A program made the position numbers and the translations under genes. The notes under the pieces were generated by a model. The model was not told where the DNA came from. It ran no database searches and was given only the letters and a program-made list of their open reading frames with translations. Source: Oscillospiraceae bacterium (GTDB taxonomy: Bacteria > Bacillota > Clostridia > Oscillospirales > Oscillospiraceae). From it: DNA of 33,683 bases. Shown in pieces: positions 17,023 through 25,418 of the stretch (position 1 is the first letter of the stretch; each line of letters begins with the position of its first letter). The stretch is from positions 1 to 33,683 of the forward strand of contig CACXHI010000017.1 in the NCBI GenBank assembly GCA_902767395.1, read 5' to 3'.

Positions 17023-17598
17023 TTACCAGCCTTCGCCCGGTTTCGCAAGAGGGTTTGGCAGCTTCCAGAGAAATATTCCCGCCAGAAGCACGGGCAGCAG
17101 TCCGTAGTGCAGGACGCAGGTGGCCCAGACGCCGCAGATTACAAGCGAGAAAAGCGTCAGCCAGTGCAGGATTTGACAGACGGTTTCTCCCGTGCTTCCC
17201 AGCCAGCAGGGGAGGAGCAGGGCGCAGAGCTTCCCCCCGTCGAGCATCGAAAGCGGCAAAAGGTTGCAGAAGCCGAGGGTCAGATTGCAGAGACTGAACA
17301 GCGGCCACGCCCTGAAAAAGAGCGCCGCCAGCAGGAGATTGACGCCCGGCCCGGCGGCAATGGCCCAAGCCTCCCGCATCTCCGAGCGGAGCTGTGCCCG
17401 GATGACCGCTCCCCCCGCACGCAGTTCCAGCGCCGACACTGGAACATGCAGCAGGGACAGAACACCGAGGTGCGCTGCCTCGTGGAGGGCCGAGGCCAGC
17501 AAAAAGGGCGGCAGCAGGTCCCACTCGTCCAGTAGCCAGAAGCAGGCCAGCGCAGCCCAAAAACCGCCTGTGGTCGTGACGCGAAAGCCCTTGCTCAT
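17023..17598 (-). CDS. M50 (site-2 protease) family peptidase, SpoIVFB-like
   Basis: A 191-aa intramembrane zinc metalloprotease. The metal motif HEAAH (H39, E40, H43) lies in a membrane helix, and the third ligand is in NLLPLSMLDGGKL (D120). GPGVNLLLA is another family stretch. Small size and sequence resemble SpoIVFB-like proteases; SpoIVFB cleaves pro-sigma-K in sporulation, but other M50 enzymes of this size have other roles, so that function is only a possibility. ATG 17598 overlaps the stop of the upstream small gene (ATGA) and has GGAAGG 8 nt away. Confidence 0.88.
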   Translation of the reverse strand: MSKGFRVTTTGGFWAALACFWLLDEWDLLPPFLLASALHEAAHLGVLSLLHVPVSALELRAGGAVIRAQLRSEMREAWAIAAGPGVNLLLAALFFRAWPLFSLCNLTLGFCNLLPLSMLDGGKLCALLLPCWLGSTGETVCQILHWLTLFSLVICGVWATCVLHYGLLPVLLAGIFLWKLPNPLAKPGEGW

Positions 17599-17798
17599 GG
17601 CTGCGCCTTCCCAAAGACTGCCACGACGTCTGCGTCCGCAGCGTCCCAAAGGGAGAAGCAGGCCGCTTCCACTGCCTGCCGTCCCGCCGATCCCAGAAGC
17701 AGATCCCGCAGCGCCTCCGTCTCCGCCGGGGCCAGCAGCCGCAGAAGGAGGACGGCGGCAAAGAGCCAGAGGCTCCATCGTTGTTTTTTCACATCCAT
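17595..17798 (-). CDS. Small single-helix membrane protein upstream of the M50 protease
   Basis: A 67-aa frame with one N-terminal transmembrane helix (WSLWLFAAVLLLRLL) and a short acidic and hydrophobic tail. It overlaps the M50 start by ATGA, which supports real translation; the ribosome binding site is weak. In B. subtilis the SpoIVFB protease is preceded by its regulator SpoIVFA, a larger membrane protein with an M23-like domain. This gene is in the same place but lacks any such domain, so it could be a shortened relative or an unrelated small protein. Confidence 0.5.
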   Translation of the reverse strand: MDVKKQRWSLWLFAAVLLLRLLAPAETEALRDLLLGSAGRQAVEAACFSLWDAADADVVAVFGKAQP

Positions 17799-17855
17799 CA
17801 CCGCAACAGCCTATTCCCGCTGTCGCGGCGCTATGACTGGCTCCTTAGGACGACG

Positions 17856-17891
17856 GCAGCCCTGCGCGGCAAATCTGCCGCGCAGGGCTGC
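17856..17891. terminator. Hairpin just after rlmI
   Basis: A perfect 16-bp GC-rich stem (17856-17871 with 17876-17891) with loop AATC begins 4 nt after the rlmI stop. It has no T-tract on either strand, so it may be a weak terminator or an mRNA end-stabilising structure within the run. Confidence 0.5.
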
Positions 17892-17895
17892 GAAT

Positions 17896-19074
17896 CTACA
17901 CGATCTGCAAAATATAGCCCTTCAAATACAGGCTGTGCTCCGCGTTCAGCGCGGCGGGATGATCCCGGGACTGCATCAGGGTTTCGATCAGACGCACCGT
18001 ACGACCGGAATCCCCGGCGGCCTCGCGGAGCATCTGCAGGAACAGCTCCGGCGTCATAAATTGGGAGCAGGAGCAGGTCACAAGGTAGCCCCCCGGCGCG
18101 GTGACGCGCATACAGCGCAGGTTCAGCTCCTTGTAGCCCCGGTAGGCCGCCTCCAGCGCCTTTTTGCTCTTGGCAAAGGCGGGCGGGTCACAGATCACGG
18201 TGTCGAACCGTCGGCCGGATTCGTCATAGGCTTTCATCAGGTCAAAGACGTTGGCGGCAACGGTGGTGATCCGCGTCTCCACGCCGTTCAGGGCGGCGTT
18301 GCGGCGGAGCATGTCCAGCGCCGACTCGGACACGTCTACGGCCTCCACGGAGGCTGCGCCGTAGAGCGCGGCGTGGATGGCAAAGCCCCCGGTGTGCGAG
18401 CAGAGATCCAGCACCGTCCGTCCCGGACAGTAGGGCCGAATCCGACCCCGGTTCTCCTGTTGATCGAGGAAATGCCCGGTTTTCTGTCCGCTGGGAACGT
18501 CCACCAGCATCCGCGCTTCATGCTCCACGATCTCCGTCAGATCGGGAACCTCGCCATAGAGAACGCCGGTGGTCTGGGCAAGCCCCTCCTTCTCCCGCAC
18601 GGGCACGTCGTCGCGCTCATAGATGCCCTTCGGCGCAAAAATCTCCGCCAGCGCCGATACCAGCACGTCCTTGATCCGATCCATGCCGAGGCTCAGAATC
18701 TGCACCGAAAGATACGCGCCGAACTTGTCCACGGTCAGCCCCGGCAGACCGTCGGATTCCCCGAAGACCACGCGGCAGGAATTGGAAAAGCCCAGCGTGC
18801 GGCGGTAATCCCACGCGGCCTGCAGACGCCAGCGAAAGAATGCTTCGTCAATGACTTCCTTCCGATCCCGACTCAAAATGCGGACGACAATCTTGGAACG
18901 GGCGTTGAAGAAGCCCCACGCGAGGAAGCTCATGCGGCTGTCAAGGACTTCCACCACGTCGCCGTCCTTGCAGCGGTCGTCCACCCAGTCGATCTCGTTG
19001 TCGTAGATCCACGGCTTTCCGGCCCGAAGCTCCCGCTCCTCGCCCCGTCGCAGGCAGACCTGCCCGCGCTCCAT
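17896..19074 (-). CDS. Class I rRNA large subunit methyltransferase, RlmI-like
   Basis: A 392-aa protein with an N-terminal PUA-type RNA-binding domain and a C-terminal SAM-dependent methyltransferase domain. SAM-binding motif I reads VLDLCSHTGGFAIHA and the catalytic motif is CDPPAFAKSKK; TCSCSQF follows. This arrangement matches RlmI/YwbD family enzymes that make 5-methylcytidine in 23S rRNA. ATG 19074 overlaps the galE stop (TGATG), so the two are translationally coupled. The gene ends in TAG. The exact target position is assumed by family and not verified. Confidence 0.88.
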   Translation of the reverse strand: MERGQVCLRRGEERELRAGKPWIYDNEIDWVDDRCKDGDVVEVLDSRMSFLAWGFFNARSKIVVRILSRDRKEVIDEAFFRWRLQAAWDYRRTLGFSNSCRVVFGESDGLPGLTVDKFGAYLSVQILSLGMDRIKDVLVSALAEIFAPKGIYERDDVPVREKEGLAQTTGVLYGEVPDLTEIVEHEARMLVDVPSGQKTGHFLDQQENRGRIRPYCPGRTVLDLCSHTGGFAIHAALYGAASVEAVDVSESALDMLRRNAALNGVETRITTVAANVFDLMKAYDESGRRFDTVICDPPAFAKSKKALEAAYRGYKELNLRCMRVTAPGGYLVTCSCSQFMTPELFLQMLREAAGDSGRTVRLIETLMQSRDHPAALNAEHSLYLKGYILQIV

Positions 19075-20081
19075 CAGGCTTCGGAAAGGCGGGTCTGGAT
19101 GAAGTGCCAGGCGTCCCGGCACATGTCGTCCACAGACTTCTCCGCCGTCCAGTGCAGCTCGTCGCGGGCTCTGGCGGGGTTCGCGTAGAACTCTGCCAGA
19201 TCGCCGTCACGCCGTCCGCCGATGACGTAGGGAACAGAAACCCCGTTGACTCGCTGGAAGGAACGTACCAGCTCCAGCACGGAAACGGAGTCGCCCGTGC
19301 CGAGATTGAAGGCCTCCGCGCCGGTGTGCGTCTGTGCATAGTCCAGCGCGCAGAGGTGGCCCTTCGCCAGATCGACCACATGCAGGTAATCCCGCAGGCA
19401 GGTGCCGTCGCGAGTGGGGTAGTCGCCGCCGAAAACGGTCAGATTCGGGAGCCTCCCAGCTGCCACCCGGACGATATAGGGCATGAGGTTATTGGGAATG
19501 CCGTTGGGATCATCGCCCAGCAGACCGGATTCGTGTGCGCCGATGGGGTTGAAATAGCGCAGCAGCACGGCGGAAAAGTCGGGGTTGACGGCGCAGTAGT
19601 CGCGCAGGATCTGCTCAATCATCACCTTCGTCCAGCCGTAGGGGCTTGTGGCGGAGGTGTCCATCCCTTCGACGTAGGGAATCTCGTTCTTGGGGCCGTA
19701 GACCGTGGCGGAGGAGGAGAAGACAAGCTTCGCGCAGCCGTGTCGCTCCATGGTCTCCAGCAGGGTCAGGGTGGTGTCGAGGTTGTTGCGGTAATAGCGC
19801 AGCGGGATCTGGCAGCTCTCGCCCACGGCCTTGAGCCCGGCAAAGTGGATCACGGCGTCGATGTGCTGCGCTGCAAAGATCTGCTCCAGCGCTTGACAGT
19901 CCGCCACGTCCAGCTCGCAGACCTGGGGCTGTTTTCCGGCAATGCGGGCGATGCGCGCCGGAACGTCCCGGCTGGAATTCGAGAAGTTGTCCGCGATGAC
20001 AACCTCACAGCCCTTTTGCAGCAGCTCCACGCAGGTGTGGGAGCCGATATACCCGGCGCCGCCGGTTACAAGAATGGTCAT
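19074..20081 (-). CDS. galE: UDP-glucose 4-epimerase GalE
   Basis: A 335-aa short-chain dehydrogenase/reductase enzyme that interconverts UDP-glucose and UDP-galactose with bound NAD. The start MTILVTGGAGYIGSHTC contains the GxxGxxG nucleotide motif. SSSATVYG and the YGWTK (Tyr-x3-Lys) catalytic pair follow, then LRYFNPIGAHESG and DGTCLRDYLHVVDLA, all typical of GalE. GGAGGG lies 6 nt before the ATG. It starts 59 nt after ahcY, with no clear promoter or hairpin between, and is coupled to rlmI. It likely supplies UDP-galactose for surface polymers or serves galactose use. Confidence 0.96.
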   Translation of the reverse strand: MTILVTGGAGYIGSHTCVELLQKGCEVVIADNFSNSSRDVPARIARIAGKQPQVCELDVADCQALEQIFAAQHIDAVIHFAGLKAVGESCQIPLRYYRNNLDTTLTLLETMERHGCAKLVFSSSATVYGPKNEIPYVEGMDTSATSPYGWTKVMIEQILRDYCAVNPDFSAVLLRYFNPIGAHESGLLGDDPNGIPNNLMPYIVRVAAGRLPNLTVFGGDYPTRDGTCLRDYLHVVDLAKGHLCALDYAQTHTGAEAFNLGTGDSVSVLELVRSFQRVNGVSVPYVIGGRRDGDLAEFYANPARARDELHWTAEKSVDDMCRDAWHFIQTRLSEA

Positions 20082-20140
20082 AAAGGACCCTCCAATGATT
20101 CATGTTTCGTTTTGTGATTTTGTGGACCTCAGACGGTTGG

Positions 20141-21385
20141 TTATACCTCCCAGCCGGACAGGTAGGCCTCCTGTTCGGGGGTCAGCTTGTCGATCTCCAT
20201 GCCGATGCCGTGGAGCTTCAGCGCGGAAACCGTGTCGTCGATGGACTGGGGAATTTCATACACGTCGTTGGCAAGCTCGCGCCCGTGCGCCTTCATGTAC
20301 TCCAGCGCCAGCGCCTGAATCGAAAAGCTCATATCCATAATCTCTGCCGGGTGGCCGTTGCCGGAGGCGAGGTTGACCAGCCGCCCCTCCGCCAGCAGAT
20401 TCAGCACCCGCCCGTCGCTCAGCTCATAGCCCACGATCTCATTCCGGCGTGGGAAGCTGCGAACCGCCATCCGCGCCAGTTCCTCCCCGTTGACCTCCAC
20501 GTTGAAGTGGCCCGCGTTGGAGAGGAAGGCGTTGTGCTTCATTACCTCGAAATGCCGCTTCACGATCACGTCCCGGCAGCCGGTGGTGGTCACGAACAAA
20601 TCGCCCAGCGGGGCGGCCTGATCCATCGGCATGACGCGCATTCCCTCCATACTGGCCTCGAGGGCCTTGATCGGGTCGATCTCGGTCACGATGACGTTCG
20701 CGCCCATGCCCTTGGCCCGCATGGCAACTCCGCGTCCGCAGTAGCCGTAGCCCGCGACCACGACGGTCTTGCCGGCGACCAGCAGGTTGGTGGTGTGCAT
20801 GATTGCGTCCCAGACAGACTGACCTGTGCCGTACTTGTTGTCATAGTAGTGCTTGCACTTGGCGTCGTTGACGTTCATCATCGGGAAGGGGAGCTTCCCC
20901 GCCTTCGCTCTGGCCTTAAGTCGGTGAATGCCGGTGGTCGTCTCCTCCGCGCCGCCGATCAGGCGGTCGGCCAGATGGGCGCAGGGCCCGGTCAGAAGCT
21001 CCACAAGGTCCCCCCCGTCGTCAATCATGAGATCCGGGTGACAGGAGAGGGCGGCGACGAGAAGCTGCTTGTATTCCTCGTCGCTCACGCCATGCACGGC
21101 GTAGGTCTCCACGCCCAGCGAGGCCAGACCGGCCGCCACGTCGTCCTGCGTGGACAGGGGATTGCAGCCCGTGGCGTGGACCTCCGCGCCGGCTGCCTGC
21201 AGACAGGTGGCGAGGTAGGCTGTCTTGGCCTCCATGTGGATCGACATGGTGATTTTCATGCCGGCAAAGGGCTTTTCACGCTCCATGCGTGCGCGAATCG
21301 CGCGGAGGGCGGGCATGAAGTCCTGCACCCACGCAATTTTCATCCGGCCGGATTCGGCCAGCGTCAGATCCTTTACAATGCTCAT
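20141..21385 (-). CDS. ahcY: Adenosylhomocysteinase (S-adenosylhomocysteine hydrolase)
   Basis: A 414-aa NAD-dependent enzyme that splits S-adenosylhomocysteine into adenosine and homocysteine, relieving inhibition of methyltransferases. Typical stretches are MSIHMEAKTAYL, DDGGDLVELL, NDAKCKHYYDNKYGTGQS with the catalytic Lys, and GYGYCGRGVAMRAKGMGANV for NAD binding; it ends with PEQEAYLSGW. It is the short form without the insertion found in animal enzymes. ATG 21385 has GGAGG 5 nt upstream; the frame is open further upstream but less likely coding. It follows the ABC exporter by 39 nt. Several SAM-using enzymes (rlmI, radical SAM, rlmB) lie nearby. Confidence 0.96.
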   Translation of the reverse strand: MSIVKDLTLAESGRMKIAWVQDFMPALRAIRARMEREKPFAGMKITMSIHMEAKTAYLATCLQAAGAEVHATGCNPLSTQDDVAAGLASLGVETYAVHGVSDEEYKQLLVAALSCHPDLMIDDGGDLVELLTGPCAHLADRLIGGAEETTTGIHRLKARAKAGKLPFPMMNVNDAKCKHYYDNKYGTGQSVWDAIMHTTNLLVAGKTVVVAGYGYCGRGVAMRAKGMGANVIVTEIDPIKALEASMEGMRVMPMDQAAPLGDLFVTTTGCRDVIVKRHFEVMKHNAFLSNAGHFNVEVNGEELARMAVRSFPRRNEIVGYELSDGRVLNLLAEGRLVNLASGNGHPAEIMDMSFSIQALALEYMKAHGRELANDVYEIPQSIDDTVSALKLHGIGMEIDKLTPEQEAYLSGWEV

Positions 21386-21424
21386 AGCAGCCTCCGTTTT
21401 GAAGTTGATTTCATTTTTGTGCAA

Positions 21425-23212
21425 TCAGAAGTCCATTGCCATTCTGGCCGAGGTCTCCTCGTCCAGCTCGGTCACAGCCTGTCCCATGACCCGATAGACA
21501 CGCTGACAAAGATTCAGAACAGTGGGACGGTGGGTGGTGACGATGCAGGTGCGAGTGGGATTGCGCTCCATGATCCGGCGCAGAACGCGGCGTTCGGTTC
21601 CCACGTCGAGCGCGGAGGTGGCCTCGTCCAGCAGCAGAATCGGCGCGTCCCGAAGGACGGCGCGGGCAATGGCAATGCGCTGGGCCTGCCCTTCGGAGAG
21701 TCCCTTGCCGCGTCGGCCCAGCTTGGTGTTCAGACCGTCGGGCAGCCTCTCCACAAACTCCCAGGCGCAGGCCTCGTCCAGCGCTGAAATCATTTCCTCC
21801 TCTGTCGCGTCGGCCTTGCCCATGCGCAGGTTGTCCGCAATCGTTCCGGAGAGAATCGTATTGCCCTGCGGGACGTAGGAGAACAGCGTGCGGGTGTCGG
21901 CGTTGAGGGGGAACTCGGAGCCGTCTGCGGCCCGGATCAGCGCTTCGCCATTGCCCGGATAGACCAGCGCGAGAATCAGGCGGATCAGGGTGGTCTTGCC
22001 CTCGCCGGACGCGCCAATCAGCGCAACGATTTCGCCCGGGCTGGCAATCAGCCGGGAATCATGCAGCACGGTCCGGTTTTCCACATAGGCAAAGTCCAGA
22101 TCCCGCAGCTCCACGGTGAAGCCTTGCGCCGCCTTTTCGTGCAGCGTGCGGCTCTCCAGAATATGGACCTCCTTGGGCAGCTCCACCAGCTCACGGACAC
22201 GGTGGGCGGAGATGGAGGCGCTCAGGAAATTGGGAATGATGCCGATCAGCTTTTGAAAGGCGGTGGACAGGGCGGAGGTCTGCTGGAGGAAGAGCGTCAT
22301 CGTGCCGTAGGTGATGGCGTGTGTCCAGAGCTTGTACAGGCAGTAGCCGAACGCGCCCATCGAAACGGCGGAGCCTGCCAGTGTCAGAAAGACGTTGGTC
22401 TTGATCGTAAAGAGATTGTAGTCCAGATTGACCTTCTTGAATTTTTCCTGCCAGTCGCACAGGCGGTCGCTGTACTGGTCGGTAATGCCGAAGGACTTGA
22501 TGGTGTCCATGTTGTAAAAGGTTTCCAGCTCAAAGCTCATCACGTCGCTTGCCATCTTGCGAACCAGCTTGCCGTGCTCACGCTGCCGTCGCAGCACCAC
22601 GCGGGAGGCCAGAAGCAGGAACGGTGCGGTGGCAAAGGCGAAGATTGCCATGATCCAGTCGAAATGCAGGATTACAAAGAAGGTGGCCACAAAGCGATAA
22701 ATGGAGACGATGATGGTGGGAAGCCAGCTTACGGCGTTGTTTGCGACCGTTCCGACGTCATTGGAAAAGCGGTTGAGAATGTCGCCGCTCTCAAACTGGT
22801 TCAGGGAGGACCAGTTGGCGTCGATGATTTTGTCGAAGATATCGCGCTGCACATCGTTGTTGATGCGGATGCTCAGCTTCAGAAGAATCCGCCCGAGCAG
22901 ACTGTTCAGCACCAGACCGAGGATCGTGCTGCTCACGGAGACCGTAATCAGCAGCCAGAGCTTGGAGGTTTGATAGCCGGTCACAATGTCGATGGCGTAC
23001 TTGCTCGCCACCGCGCCGACCAGACCGAGCGTCGTGCTGAGAATGCCGAGCAGCACGTAAAAGACAATGGCGCCCTTGTAGCGTTTGGAGTAGGTGAAGA
23101 TCCACTTCCAGTCGTCAAAGATTTCCTGAAAGGTGCCCTCCTTCCAGCGCGATCTCATCGTGCGGAGGAATTCGGAGCCCTTTGGCTTTTGCGGTTGGGA
23201 CGGTGTTTGCAT
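21425..23212 (-). CDS. ABC exporter, fused permease and ATPase
   Basis: A 595-aa half-transporter: N-terminal cytoplasmic segment, six-helix type I exporter membrane domain (about 45-330), then an ATPase domain. Walker A is GASGEGKTT, the signature is LSEGQ (instead of LSGGQ), Walker B is ILLLDEATSALD, and the switch His is in TTHRPT. It has no partner gene beside it, so it probably works as a homodimer. The substrate is unknown. It follows ccsA by 30 nt with GGAGG before the ATG, so it may be co-expressed with the cytochrome genes; a heme- or thiol-related role is possible but nothing in the sequence shows it. Confidence 0.9.
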   Translation of the reverse strand: MQTPSQPQKPKGSEFLRTMRSRWKEGTFQEIFDDWKWIFTYSKRYKGAIVFYVLLGILSTTLGLVGAVASKYAIDIVTGYQTSKLWLLITVSVSSTILGLVLNSLLGRILLKLSIRINNDVQRDIFDKIIDANWSSLNQFESGDILNRFSNDVGTVANNAVSWLPTIIVSIYRFVATFFVILHFDWIMAIFAFATAPFLLLASRVVLRRQREHGKLVRKMASDVMSFELETFYNMDTIKSFGITDQYSDRLCDWQEKFKKVNLDYNLFTIKTNVFLTLAGSAVSMGAFGYCLYKLWTHAITYGTMTLFLQQTSALSTAFQKLIGIIPNFLSASISAHRVRELVELPKEVHILESRTLHEKAAQGFTVELRDLDFAYVENRTVLHDSRLIASPGEIVALIGASGEGKTTLIRLILALVYPGNGEALIRAADGSEFPLNADTRTLFSYVPQGNTILSGTIADNLRMGKADATEEEMISALDEACAWEFVERLPDGLNTKLGRRGKGLSEGQAQRIAIARAVLRDAPILLLDEATSALDVGTERRVLRRIMERNPTRTCIVTTHRPTVLNLCQRVYRVMGQAVTELDEETSARMAMDF

Positions 23213-23242
23213 GTAGGTTCCTCCTGAATTCGAAAGCTTGAT

Positions 23243-24067
23243 TTACGCATAGCTGTGAAGCCCCGGCAGAAGGGTGTTGACTCCCACGTAGGTGAACAGA
23301 ACGCAGACAAAACCGACCACGGCGAAGATGGCGGCGGTCCGGCCCTTCCAGCCCCGGCGAATCCGCAGATGCAGATAAGTGGCATAGATCAGCCACGTCA
23401 CAAGCGACCAGGTCTCCTTCGGGTCCCACGACCAGTAGGAGCCCCAGGCCTGTTCCGCCCAGATCGCCCCGGTGATGATCGTGAAGGTCAAAAACAGCAG
23501 ACCGAGACAGACGCTTCGGTAGGAGATCAGATCCAGCTTTTCTCTTGCTGGAATGTGCTTGTCCCAGAAGCCCTGATTCTTCATCCGCTCCCGGAGCAGG
23601 AAGATCAGCCCCAGAACCGCGCTGACGCCGAACGAGCCGTAGGCGATGATGGCAGTCGAGACGTGAAAGCCCAGCCAGCTCGAACGCAGAGCGGGCATCA
23701 AAGCCTTGACCTCCCGGCTCTGCATGGCGGCATAGCCGATCAGCAGCAGAATGATCGGGGCGGCGAAGGTGCCGATGACCGGAAATTTGAATCTCCAGAT
23801 GAACACAAGACTTACCAGACAAAGCCCCCACGCGAAGCTGGTGGCGAATTCATACTGGTTGGTCAGCGGAAGCCGCCCTGCGCCGATCCCGCGCAGAATG
23901 AGCGCCGCCGTGTGCAGCACAAGGCCGAGAATCTGAATTGCGGCGGCGGCCTTTCCCAGAGCTTCCTTCTTGACGGTGACGAACAGGAAATAAAAAACGG
24001 TTGCTGCAAAATACAGGCAGATCACGGCATAGAAGAAAATGCCTTCGAGATTCAGCAGATTCGTCAT
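23243..24067 (-). CDS. System II cytochrome c biogenesis protein CcsA/ResC
   Basis: A 274-aa, eight-helix membrane protein of the heme handling family. The tryptophan-rich WGSYWSWDPKETWSL (WWD motif) that presents heme outside the membrane is unmistakable, and flanking histidines are present. With CcsB/ResB it forms the cytochrome c synthase that joins heme to CxxCH motifs. It begins 14 nt after the resB stop. Its place right after nrfA and resB suggests it serves the pentaheme NrfA, including the unusual CxxCK heme site; that link is inferred from order. Confidence 0.94.
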   Translation of the reverse strand: MTNLLNLEGIFFYAVICLYFAATVFYFLFVTVKKEALGKAAAAIQILGLVLHTAALILRGIGAGRLPLTNQYEFATSFAWGLCLVSLVFIWRFKFPVIGTFAAPIILLLIGYAAMQSREVKALMPALRSSWLGFHVSTAIIAYGSFGVSAVLGLIFLLRERMKNQGFWDKHIPAREKLDLISYRSVCLGLLFLTFTIITGAIWAEQAWGSYWSWDPKETWSLVTWLIYATYLHLRIRRGWKGRTAAIFAVVGFVCVLFTYVGVNTLLPGLHSYA

Positions 24068-24081
24068 AATCGTACCTTCTT

Positions 24082-25335
24082 TCAGCTTTGAACTTGGTTT
24101 GCCGCCTCGCGGACCTGCTCTGCGAACAGCGCTCCGCCCTTGGGACTGCTTCCGAAGACGGTCCAGCCTCCGTCCGCTTCCCGAATGGCCCAGACACGCC
24201 GGGTCTGGCAGTAGAAGGCGAGGAACAGTCCGAGCAGGGTGATCAGCCCGCCGGCAAGGGCAAGGCGGCTGAAGCGGTCTCGCTTCAACTGGATGAGCGT
24301 ATAGCTCTGCGGCTCGGAAAAGGAGACCTCATAGGGCAGGAAGTCCTGAATCGTCCCGCCCTCGGGCTGGACGTCCATGCCGTAGAACGAATCGTCAATG
24401 TAAATTTGGTAGGCATAGCCGGGGACGGAGCTGCCGTTTGCAGCCTTGTCATGGTCCGCAAGGACGGCGCGAAGCTGTACCTGCAGGGGGGTGTTCAGCA
24501 GGGAGATTTGCTCGCCCACACAGAGGACGGCCTCCTGCACGGTTTCCCCGTCCCTGCGCACGGTGAAATGCGCTGCGTCCCCGGTGGAGTTCTGATAGAG
24601 CTTGAAGCCGAACGCAGAACCGGGGTGGTTGACGCTGGCAGTCGCGTCCTGCGCGAGCACGTCGTCTTCGTTGGAGAGGTCGTACAGCGTCAGCGCCGTC
24701 GTGTACTGCGTCACGAAGCCGTCGGCCTCGCGCTGCAGCTGGAAATCGCGGATTTTCAGGGCGTATTCCGTCCCCTCGATCTGCTTGACCTGCCCGGGAA
24801 CGCCGTAGACGGTGTACTCCTCCTTGGTCATCTGACCCAGCACAAAGCCGAGAATCAGGAGCAGAATCCCGAGGTGGCAGACCCATGCGCCCCAGAGCCC
24901 GGCGCGGTGCTTCACCGCGATGCGCAGCGTCCGTCCCTCAGCGTCGGTGTGCTCGACGGCCTTCGGCATACGGAGCCGGGTCAGAACCGCGTCCGGGTCT
25001 TGGACGCCGCCGACGGTCACGGTCGGCGCCCCCAGATGGGCGGGGTCGCCGGCCTGACGGCTTCGGCGCAGAAGCTGGGGAAGACGGAGCAGGTTGCAGA
25101 GCAGAAGGTTGCCGCACAGAAAGCCCGTCAGCACCAGCACCCACCAGCTGTGGAACACGTCGTCCAGCCGCAGGGCGAGGATCAGACCCGCCGTGCGCTC
25201 CGAGTACAGCGCCGCGTATTCCTCATAGCGCAGACCCTGCGGCAGAAAGCTTCCGCCCGCGCAGGCCAGAGCGAGGACCACCAGAAGCCCAATGGCAAAC
25301 TGCATCGAGCCCAAGAATTTCCAGAGCTTTTTCAT
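24082..25335 (-). CDS. System II cytochrome c biogenesis protein Ccs1/ResB
   Basis: A 417-aa ResB-family protein: two N-terminal transmembrane helices, a third near residue 145 (WGAWVCHLGILLLILGF), a large extracytoplasmic domain and a C-terminal helix (about residue 370). ResB partners ResC/CcsA in heme delivery and apocytochrome binding. ATG 25335 has GGAG 7 nt upstream and opens MKKLWKFLGSMQFAI, the usual form; the frame is open further upstream through a hairpin and is not considered coding there. It follows nrfA after 83 nt. Confidence 0.9.
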   Translation of the reverse strand: MKKLWKFLGSMQFAIGLLVVLALACAGGSFLPQGLRYEEYAALYSERTAGLILALRLDDVFHSWWVLVLTGFLCGNLLLCNLLRLPQLLRRSRQAGDPAHLGAPTVTVGGVQDPDAVLTRLRMPKAVEHTDAEGRTLRIAVKHRAGLWGAWVCHLGILLLILGFVLGQMTKEEYTVYGVPGQVKQIEGTEYALKIRDFQLQREADGFVTQYTTALTLYDLSNEDDVLAQDATASVNHPGSAFGFKLYQNSTGDAAHFTVRRDGETVQEAVLCVGEQISLLNTPLQVQLRAVLADHDKAANGSSVPGYAYQIYIDDSFYGMDVQPEGGTIQDFLPYEVSFSEPQSYTLIQLKRDRFSRLALAGGLITLLGLFLAFYCQTRRVWAIREADGGWTVFGSSPKGGALFAEQVREAANQVQS

Positions 25336-25355
25336 CGTTGATCTCCTGTAAAGCG

Positions 25356-25390
25356 CAATAGCGGCAGAGCGTAACGCTCTGCCGCTATTG
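25356..25390. terminator. Hairpin in the nrfA-resB gap
   Basis: A perfect 16-bp stem (25356-25371 with 25375-25390) and TAA loop lies between nrfA and resB. On the minus strand it is followed only by GCGCTTT, so termination may be partial. On the plus strand a T run follows, but no plus-strand gene ends here. It could lower resBC expression relative to nrfA or stabilise the nrfA mRNA. Confidence 0.5.
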
Positions 25391-25418
25391 TATCGGTTTT
25401 TAGGAGAATTGTCAATTA

